From assembly GCA_963695155.1 (NCBI GenBank), contig CAVOGD010000006.1:186001-250000 (forward strand): 64,000 nt of DNA, read 5' to 3'. The position numbers and the translations under genes were made by a program. The notes under the pieces are model-generated. The model made no database searches. It was given only the letters and a program-made list of their open reading frames with translations, and was not told the origin of the DNA. Shown here one piece after another: positions 43,448-53,109 of the stretch (its first letter is position 1; every line of letters starts with the position of its first letter). The DNA comes from SG8-30 sp963695155. GTDB taxonomy: Bacteria > Pseudomonadota > Gammaproteobacteria > Steroidobacterales > Steroidobacteraceae.

Positions 43448-44206
43448 GTGGACCTGCGGCAACGGCAACTGGCGTTCGCGGCCCACCTGCGCGACCCGCA
43501 CAACGCCCCCGCCCCCGACGACGTCGAGCCGCGGCGCATGGAGGTGTACCGGCAGCTGTTCATCAACAACCTGAGCGGGCTGCTGGCGGGCACCTTCCCG
43601 GTGGCGCGCGAAATCCTGGGCGAGGCCGCCTGGGCGGCCCTGGTGCGGGAGTTCTACGCCGGGCACCGGGCGCAGACGCCCTACTTCTCCGAGCTGCCGG
43701 GCGAGTTCGTCGAATGGCTGGCCGGCCGCACCGCGCGCCCGGCGGGCGAACCGCCCTTCCTGGACGAACTGGCCCACTACGAATGGGTGGAACTCGAGCT
43801 CGGCATGGCCGAGGCGGAGCCGGACCCTGCGCACGTGGACCCGCACGGCGACCTGCTGGACGGCTGCCCGGTGCTGTCGCCGCTGGCCTGGCCGCTGGCC
43901 TACCGCTGGCCCGTGCACCGGCTGTCGCCGGCCTTCCAGCCGGCCGCGCCGCCGGCCGAGCCGACCTTCATCGTGGTGCATCGCGGCGCCGACGGCCAGG
44001 TGGGATTCCTGCAGGTGGACGCGTTGACGATGCGCTTGCTGCAGCGGGCCGCCGAGGGCGGCGGAGCCAGCGGCCGCGAGCTGCTGCGGTGCATCGCGCA
44101 GGAGTCGCCCGGCGCGGACGCCGGCGACCTGCTCGAGCGCGGCGCGCGGATGCTGGCCACGTTGCGCGAACGCGGGGTGATCCTGGGCAGCGCCGCGGCC
44201 GGTTGA
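43448..44206 (+). CDS. DUF2063 partner protein (HvfC/BufC-like)
   Basis: This 252-residue protein has an N-terminal DUF2063 domain (RMEVYRQLFINNLSGLLAGT, ALVREFYAGHRAQTPYFSEL, FLDELAHYEWVELELG). The C-terminal half has a short winged-helix-like end (DLLERGARMLATLRERGVIL). Members are the substrate-binding partner of the MNIO enzyme. The start is GTG 43448, three bases after its partner's stop, so the two proteins are probably made together. Confidence 0.88.
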   Translation: MDLRQRQLAFAAHLRDPHNAPAPDDVEPRRMEVYRQLFINNLSGLLAGTFPVAREILGEAAWAALVREFYAGHRAQTPYFSELPGEFVEWLAGRTARPAGEPPFLDELAHYEWVELELGMAEAEPDPAHVDPHGDLLDGCPVLSPLAWPLAYRWPVHRLSPAFQPAAPPAEPTFIVVHRGADGQVGFLQVDALTMRLLQRAAEGGGASGRELLRCIAQESPGADAGDLLERGARMLATLRERGVILGSAAAG

Positions 44207-44221
44207 GGCGAGGAGGACATG

Positions 44222-44725
44222 ATGCAGGCATTCATCGGCTTCACGCTCGCGACGCACGCGTTGCTGGACCGCGTCGGCGGCTGGCTGCCGCAGCTGGCGC
44301 TGCGCGCCATCGTCGGCTGGGAGTTCTTCGAGGCGGGACTCGCCAAGCTGGGCGGCGACAACTGGTTCGCCGCGGTGCAGGACAATTTCCCGTTGCCGTT
44401 CAGCGTGCTGCCCGTGGATGTCAGCTGGTTCCTGGCGACCTGGACCGAGCTGCTGGGCGGCATCGGGATCTGGCTCGGCCTGGCGACCCGCTTCTGGTCG
44501 GCCGGGCTGATCATCCTGACCATCGTGGCGATCGCCGGCGTGCACTGGCCCGCCGACTGGGACACGCTGGGCGAGTTGTGGCGGGGCTACGCCATCAGCG
44601 ACCAGGGCTTCGGCAACTACAAGCTGCCGCTCATCCTGCTGGTCATGCTGCTGCCGCTGTTGCTGGGCGGCGCCGGCAAGGCCAGCCTCGACCACGCGAT
44701 CCGCTGTTACGTGGAGCGCCGCTGA
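44222..44725 (+). CDS. DoxX family membrane protein
   Basis: This 167-residue protein has about four membrane helices with the DoxX-type start LRAIVGWEFFEAGLAKLGG and ATWTELLGGIGIWLGLATRF. DoxX genes commonly close MNIO/DUF2063 operons. AGGAGG at 44211-44216 lies five bases before ATG 44222 and only two before ATG 44219, so I chose the second. The role in the operon is not known; exporting or membrane-anchoring the product is speculation. The gene is convergent with lpdA. Confidence 0.85.
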   Translation: MQAFIGFTLATHALLDRVGGWLPQLALRAIVGWEFFEAGLAKLGGDNWFAAVQDNFPLPFSVLPVDVSWFLATWTELLGGIGIWLGLATRFWSAGLIILTIVAIAGVHWPADWDTLGELWRGYAISDQGFGNYKLPLILLVMLLPLLLGGAGKASLDHAIRCYVERR

Positions 44726-44738
44726 GCCGAGCCGGCCG

Positions 44739-46534
44739 TCACTTCTTCGGCGCGTACAGGTCGGTCAGCGTCCCCTCGTAGGCCTCGGCGGCGAAGGCCA
44801 CCGTCTCCGACAGGGTCGGGTGCGGATGGATGGTCAGCCCGATGTCGGCCGCATCGGCGCCCATTTCCACGGCCAGCGCGACCTCCGAGATCAGGTCGCC
44901 GGCGTTCGTGCCCACGATGCCGCCACCGACCACGCGGTGCGTATCCGGGTCGAACAGCAGCTTGGTGAAGCCTTCCTCTCGATTGAGCGCGAGCGAACGG
45001 CCGCTGGCCATCCACGGGAACAGCCCCTTGCCGAGCTGGCGGCCCGCGGCCTTGGCCTCCGTCTCGGTGACGCCGACCCATGCGATTTCCGGATCCGTGT
45101 AGGCCACCGACGGGATCGCCCGCGCGTCGAAGGCCCGCTTCTGCCCCGCCGCCACCTCGGCCGCGACCTTGCCCTCGTGCGTGGCCTTGTGCGCCAGCAT
45201 CGGCTGACCGGTCACGTCGCCGATCGCGAAGATGTGCGCCGCGCTGGTCCGCATCTGCTTGTCCACCGGGATGTAGCCGCGCTCGTCCACCGTCACGCCC
45301 GCGCTCTGCGCGGCGATCTGCCGGCCGTTCGGCACGCGCCCGACCGACACCAGGACGCGGTCGTACAGCTCCGCCGCCGTGGCCGCCGCGCCCTCGAACG
45401 ACACGCGCAGGCCGTCCGGCCCGGCCTCCACCGACGCCACGCGCGTGCCGGTCATGATGCGTTCGTAGCGGGCCGTGATGCGCTTCTGCAGCGGCCTGAC
45501 GAGGTCGCGGTCGCAGCCCGGCATGAGGTCCGGCGTCAGCTCGACGACGCTCACCTTGCTGCCCAGCCCGTCGTACACGCACGCCATTTCCAGGCCGATG
45601 ATCCCACCACCGACCACCAGCAGGCGGTCCGGCAGCTGCTTCAGGTCCAGCGCGCCGGTCGAGTCGATGACGCGCGGGTCGTCCGGCAAGCCCGCCAGGG
45701 TCGCGGACTCGGAACCGACGGCGATGATGCACTGCTCGAAGCCGACGATGCTGACCTGGCCGTCGGGCCCGTGCACCTCCAGCCGATGCGGCGAGGCGAA
45801 GCGGCCCACGCCGCGCAGCACGCGCACCTTGCGCTGTTTCGCCAGGATCGTGAGCCCCGCGGCCAGCTTGCCCACGATGCGGTTCTTCCATTGCCGCAGC
45901 TTGTCGATGTCGATGCTGGGATTGCCGAACTGCAGGCCGTGTTCGGCCATCGACTCGGCATCCTCGATGACCCGCGCCGCATGCAGCAGGGCCTTGGACG
46001 GAATGCAGCCCACGTTGAGGCACACGCCGCCGAGCTGCGGCCAGCGGTCCACGAGGATCACGTCGAGTCCCAGGTCGGCGGCCCGGAACGCCGCCGTGTA
46101 GCCGCCCGGGCCGGCGCCGAGCACCACCAGCTGCGCCGTCGCGTCGGCGGCGGGCTCGCCGGCCTGCACGTCGTGCGGCGCAGTCGCGGCGGCCGGCGGC
46201 GTCGCAGGTGGCGCGGCGGCCTGCTGCGGCAAGGCCGCCAGGCGCACCGTGTCGCCGCCCGCCGCAGCGCGCGACTCGTCGCCGCGACGTTGCCGAGCGT
46301 CGCCAGGCGCACGATCAGCGTGCCCTTCGACACGCGATCCCCGACCTTGATCGCCACTTCGGCGACGACGCCGCGCGCGGTGGCCGGCACGTCCATCGTG
46401 GCCTTGTCGGTCTCCAGCGTGATCAGCGGAGTGTCCACCTCGATCGCGTCGCCCGGCTTGACCAGGACGTCGATGACCTCGACATCCTTGAAGTCGCCGA
46501 GGTCCGGGACCCGTTGCTCCGGCGGCCCGCTCAC
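44739..46534 (-). CDS. lpdA: Dihydrolipoyl dehydrogenase with N-terminal lipoyl domain, frameshifted
   Basis: This is E3 of the pyruvate dehydrogenase complex. The N-terminal ~85 residues are a lipoyl domain (lipoyl Lys in ETDKATMDVP), an Ala/Pro linker follows, then the FAD/NAD oxidoreductase: VVLGAGPGGYTAAFRA, the redox disulfide GGVCLNVGCIPSK, and the C-terminal HPHPTLSE active site. The frame breaks at about 46275-46290, at the end of the lipoyl domain: NVA is followed in another frame by GDESRAAAGGDTVRLAAL. A single missing base explains it (598 residues after correction). The GTG start overlaps the aceF stop (GTGA). Confidence 0.9.
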
Positions 46535-47871
46535 GGCACCGCCTCGAGCAGCGTGCGCGGCTGCGCCAGCGCCTCGCCCAGCGCCGTCGTGAAGCGCACC
46601 GCCGCCGCGCCGTCTATGACGCGGTGGTCGTAGGACAGCGACAGCGGCAGCAGCGTGCGGGCCACGAAGTGCCCATTGGTCCATACCGGGGTCTTGCGGG
46701 CGCGCGACACGCCGAGGATGGCCACTTCCGGTGCATTGATGATCGGCGTGAAGGCGGTGCCGCCGATGCCGCCCAGGCTCGAGACGGTGAAGCAGCCACC
46801 CTGCATGTCCGCCGCGGCCAGTCGCCCGGCGCGCGCCCTCTCCGACAGCTGTTGCAGGTCGCGCGCCACCTCGTACACGTCCTTGCGGTCGGCGTCGCGC
46901 ACCACCGGGACCATCAATCCGCCGGGCGTGTCGGCGGCAAAGCCGATGTGGATGTACTTCTTGACGATCAGGTTCTGCCCCGTCGCATCGAGCGAGGCGC
47001 CGAACTCCGGGTAGCGCGCCAGCACGCGCGCGCAGGCGCGCATGATGAAGGCCAGCGGCGTCAGCTTGATGCCCGCCTGCGTCGCGCGTTCCTTCAACCC
47101 GGCGCGCAGTTCCTCGAGTTCGGTGATGTCGGCCTCGTCGTGCTGGGTGACGTGCGGCACGTTGACCCAGCTGGCGTGCAGCCGCGGGCCGGCGATCTTC
47201 TGGATGCGGCCTAGCGGGCGCACCTCGACCGGACCGAAGGCTGCGAAATCCACCTCCGGCACCGCCGGCCAGGCGGCGCCCGGCACGCTGGTGCCCGATG
47301 CCAGCGCCCCCTTGACCCAGGCCTTGACGTCGTCGCGGGTGACGCGCCCCTTGAGCCCGCTGCCGCGCACGCGCAGCAGGTCCACCCCCAGCTCGCGGGC
47401 AAACTGCCGCACCGACGGCGACGCATGGGCCAGCGAGAAGCCGGACTCCTCGACAGGCGCCGGACCGGCCGTGGGCGACGGCGCGGCGGCCGCGGGTGCG
47501 GGCTTCGGCGGTGCAGCGGCCTGCGCCGCCGGGGCCGCCGCCGCCGCGTCCGTTGCGGCGGTCGCCGTCGCAGCGGTCGCCGCCGCGGCCGGCGCTGCGG
47601 CCGGCGCCATGGCCGCCTGCCCGGCAGCCGCCTGTCCCTCGACCGTGACCACGCGGTCGCCAACGTTGACGCGCGCGCCGCGTTCGACGTGCACCGCCGT
47701 CACCTTGCCCTGCGCGGTGGACGGCACGTCCATCGTGGCCTTGTCCGTCTCCAGCGTGATGAGCGGCGTCTCCAGTTCGATCGCGTCGCCGGCCTTGACC
47801 AGCACGTCGATGACCTCGACGTCCTTGAAGTCGCCGAGCTCCGGCACCTTGACGACGATGCTATCGGTCAC
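46531..47871 (-). CDS. aceF: Pyruvate dehydrogenase E2, dihydrolipoyl acetyltransferase
   Basis: This is the core acetyltransferase of the pyruvate dehydrogenase complex. The 446 residues comprise one lipoyl domain (Lys in ETDKATMDVPSTAQG), a long Ala/Pro linker, the E3/E1-binding domain (SPSVRQFARELGVDLLRVRG) and the catalytic domain ending SLSYDHRVIDGAAAVRF with the catalytic His. The GTG at 47871 has an ideal AGGAGG five bases upstream. Only one lipoyl domain is present, versus three in E. coli. Confidence 0.95.
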   Translation of the reverse strand: MTDSIVVKVPELGDFKDVEVIDVLVKAGDAIELETPLITLETDKATMDVPSTAQGKVTAVHVERGARVNVGDRVVTVEGQAAAGQAAMAPAAAPAAAATAATATAATDAAAAAPAAQAAAPPKPAPAAAAPSPTAGPAPVEESGFSLAHASPSVRQFARELGVDLLRVRGSGLKGRVTRDDVKAWVKGALASGTSVPGAAWPAVPEVDFAAFGPVEVRPLGRIQKIAGPRLHASWVNVPHVTQHDEADITELEELRAGLKERATQAGIKLTPLAFIMRACARVLARYPEFGASLDATGQNLIVKKYIHIGFAADTPGGLMVPVVRDADRKDVYEVARDLQQLSERARAGRLAAADMQGGCFTVSSLGGIGGTAFTPIINAPEVAILGVSRARKTPVWTNGHFVARTLLPLSLSYDHRVIDGAAAVRFTTALGEALAQPRTLLEAVP

Positions 47872-47881
47872 GGGTGCCTCC

Positions 47882-50545
<2,664 letters not shown>

Positions 50546-50850
50546 CTGGGCAACTCCGTGGTACTTGTCGTGCGCCTGCGCGTGGCCCTCGCGGCGCCCG
50601 GGGCGCCCGCATGATCCGGCGACGGCAGCACCGTCCCGGCCCGGCACCGGCCCCTTGCCGGTGCGAGGAACGTGCGGTTCTACTCGGACTGTCGGGTTAT
50701 CATCGGTGCCCCGCCGCGGGCGGTCAAGGCTGCGCCCGGCGCGCGCAAGCCACCACCCCGGACCCCTGCCCGCCCGCCCGCGCGCCGGGATGCCGGGAGA
50801 CGCTGCGGGCCGGACCCGACCGCGCCGCGGCAGCAGGAGGCCGCAGACAC
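50546..50850. promoter_or_regulatory. Divergent aceE / pyrC intergenic region
   Basis: These 305 bases separate the divergent aceE and pyrC genes. A perfect 8-bp hairpin GCACCGGC/GCCGGTGC (50644-50664, loop CCCTT) and a weak -10 candidate GTTATCAT (50695-50702, plus strand) are visible. An AGGAGG at 50835-50840 serves pyrC. I recognise no PdhR-type operator and see no RNA gene. Confidence 0.4.
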
Positions 50851-51894
50851 TTGGATACGCTGACGCTGACCCGCCCCGACGACTGGCACGTGCACCTGCG
50901 CGACGGCGCTGCGCTGCGCTCGGTCGCCGGCCTGACGGCCGCCCGCTTCGGCCGGGCCGTGGTCATGCCGAACCTCAAGCCGCCGGTCACGACCGTCGCG
51001 CAGGCCGGCGCCTATCGGCAGCGGGTGCTCGAAGCGCTGCCGGCCGGCAGCCGCTTCGCGCCGCTCATGAGCCTGTACCTGGCCGACCGCACGGCACCAG
51101 AGGAGGTGGACCGCGCGCACGGCAGCGAATGGGTATGCGGCTTCAAGTTCTATCCGGCCGGGGCGACCACGAATGCCGAGGCCGGGGTCACGCGGCTCGA
51201 GCACGTGTATCCGGTCCTCGAGCGCATGGAACGGCTGGGCGTGGTGCTGCAGGTGCATGGCGAGGTGACCGACCCGGGCGTGGACGTGTTCGACCGCGAA
51301 GCGGTCTTCATCGAACGCCACCTGTCGGCCGTCGTGGCGCGCTTCCCGGGCCTGCGGATCGTGCTGGAGCACGTCACCAGCGAAGCCGGGGTGCAGTTTG
51401 TCGCGGCGCAGGGCCCGCGGGTCGCCGCCACGCTGACGCCGCAGCACCTGCTGATGAACCGCAACGAGATGCTGGCCGGCGGCCTGCGGCCGCACCTCTA
51501 CTGCCTGCCCGTGCTGAAGCGGGAGCGCGACCGCAAGGCCTTGCTGGCCGCGGCGACCGGCGGCGACCCGCGCTTCTTCCTGGGTACCGACAGCGCCCCG
51601 CACGCGCGTCATGCCAAGGAGTCGGAGTGCGGCTGTGCCGGCGTCTTCTCCGCGCACGCGGCCATCGAGCTGTACGCGGAGGCCTTCGAGGGCGCCGGTG
51701 CGCTCGACCGGCTCGAGGGGTTCGCCAGCCATTTCGGCGCCGATTTCTACGGCCTGCCGCGCAACCGCGACTCGATCACGCTGCGGCGCGAGCCGTGGCA
51801 GGTGCCTGCCACCTATGAATTCGGCGACAGCGAGGTCGTGCCGCTGCGTGCCCGCGCCTCCGTCGCCTGGCGGCTGGCCGGGAGCGAGGCATGA
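50851..51894 (+). CDS. pyrC: Dihydroorotase
   Basis: PyrC closes the dihydroorotate ring in pyrimidine synthesis. This is a class II enzyme: zinc HxH in DDWHVHLRDG, carboxylated Lys in GFKFYPAGATTNAEAG, further His in QVHGEV and LEHVTSE, and the catalytic Asp in FLGTDSAPH. The start is probably TTG 50851 (LDTLTLTRPDD), which has AGGAGG ten bases upstream and no ATG or GTG alternative near the conserved N-terminus. The product is 347 residues. It overlaps rnt by ATGA. Confidence 0.94.
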   Translation: MDTLTLTRPDDWHVHLRDGAALRSVAGLTAARFGRAVVMPNLKPPVTTVAQAGAYRQRVLEALPAGSRFAPLMSLYLADRTAPEEVDRAHGSEWVCGFKFYPAGATTNAEAGVTRLEHVYPVLERMERLGVVLQVHGEVTDPGVDVFDREAVFIERHLSAVVARFPGLRIVLEHVTSEAGVQFVAAQGPRVAATLTPQHLLMNRNEMLAGGLRPHLYCLPVLKRERDRKALLAAATGGDPRFFLGTDSAPHARHAKESECGCAGVFSAHAAIELYAEAFEGAGALDRLEGFASHFGADFYGLPRNRDSITLRREPWQVPATYEFGDSEVVPLRARASVAWRLAGSEA

Positions 51895-52601
51895 CGGCGA
51901 ACGGCGTGCCGCCGCACATCGGCAACCGGTTCCGGGGCTTCCTGCCGGTCGTGGTGGACGTCGAGACCGGCGGCTTCGACGCCGCCAGCCACGCGCTGCT
52001 GGAAATCGCCGCCGTGCTGGTCGAGTTCGCGGCGGACGGGCGGCTGCAGCGCGGCCGCACCCTCTGGCACCACGTGCAGCCGTTCGAGGGGGCCAAGGTG
52101 GATGCCGCGTCGCTGGCGGTCAACGGCATCGATCCCTGGCACCCGCTGCGCCCGGCGGTCCCCGAGCGCGACGCGCTGGCCAGGATCTTCCGCGAGGTGC
52201 GTTCCAGCGTACGCGAACAGGACTGCACGCGCGCCATCCTGGTCGGCCACAACTCGGCGTTCGACCTGGCCTTCGTCAACGCCGCCGCGGCGCGCGCCGG
52301 CCTCAAGCGCAACCCGTTCCACCCGTTCTCCAGCTTCGACACGGCGACGCTGGCGGGCGTGGCCTATGGCCAGACCGTGCTGTCGCGGGCCGTCGTGGCC
52401 GCCGGCATGGAGTGGGACGAAGCGGGTGCGCACTCGGCCGCCTACGATGCCGAGCGCACCGCCGACCTGTTCTGCGCCATCTGCAACGAGTTCCAGCCGC
52501 TGTACCAGTCGGGCCTGGAACGGCTGGCTACCGGAACCGCGGCGCCGGCGGACCCGAACCCGATGCTCGAGCCCGCAGCCGAGGAACCGGACGACGCCTG
52601 A
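51891..52601 (+). CDS. rnt: Ribonuclease T
   Basis: RNase T trims 3' ends of tRNA and other stable RNAs. It is a DEDDh exonuclease, with VVDVETGGFD, GHNSAFDLAF, and HSAAYDAERTADL. The protein is 236 residues, with a short acidic C-terminal extension. It is translationally coupled to pyrC; pyrC-rnt-grxD order is also found in Pseudomonas. Confidence 0.95.
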   Translation: MTANGVPPHIGNRFRGFLPVVVDVETGGFDAASHALLEIAAVLVEFAADGRLQRGRTLWHHVQPFEGAKVDAASLAVNGIDPWHPLRPAVPERDALARIFREVRSSVREQDCTRAILVGHNSAFDLAFVNAAAARAGLKRNPFHPFSSFDTATLAGVAYGQTVLSRAVVAAGMEWDEAGAHSAAYDAERTADLFCAICNEFQPLYQSGLERLATGTAAPADPNPMLEPAAEEPDDA

Positions 52602-52609
52602 GGCGCGCC

Positions 52610-52939
52610 TCAGCCCGTGGCGCCGGCCTCTTCCAGCAGCGGCTTGAGCTCACCGGAGCGGAACATTTCCACCGCGATGTCGCAGCCGCCGATCAGCTCG
52701 CCCTTGACGTACAGCTGCGGGAAGGTCGGCCAGTTCGAGTAGCTCTTCAGCGCCTCGCGCAGTTCCGGATCCTCGAAGATGTTGACGTGGTTGAAGCGCG
52801 CGTTGCAGGCCTTCAGCGTGGCCACGGTCTGCGCGGAGAACCCGCACTGCGGGAAGTCCGGCGTGCCCTTCATGAACAGCACGACCGGGGCCGAGCTGAT
52901 GTGGTCCTTGATGCGGGTGACGGCGGGTGAATCGGTCAT
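52610..52939 (-). CDS. grxD: Monothiol glutaredoxin Grx4
   Basis: This 109-residue CGFS glutaredoxin carries [2Fe-2S] clusters. The active site is DFPQCGFSAQTV, followed by the glutathione-binding WPTFPQLYVKGELIGGCD. It is convergent with rnt, with 8 bases between stops. A minus-strand -10 candidate CATAAT lies at about 53071-53076. Confidence 0.95.
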   Translation of the reverse strand: MTDSPAVTRIKDHISSAPVVLFMKGTPDFPQCGFSAQTVATLKACNARFNHVNIFEDPELREALKSYSNWPTFPQLYVKGELIGGCDIAVEMFRSGELKPLLEEAGATG

Positions 52940-53109
52940 GCCTGGCTCCTTGGTTCGTTGGCGTACGCTCGCCCGGGCGCGCCGCCGCCGGGGCGGCCGG
53001 GTCGTGCGGGCCTGACAAGCACAGGGGCGCAGCGCATGGCGCGCGCCCCGGCGTCCGGTGACTGCCGCGAATTATGGGGGTGCGGCGCGCCGACTTCAAA
53101 CCCGCCGCG

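Noticed and set aside
41561..44695. A 1044-codon minus-strand frame opposite rsxB, nth and the MNIO operon
   Set aside because: Composition is the antisense pattern of GC-rich codons; the plus-strand genes have clear families and motifs.
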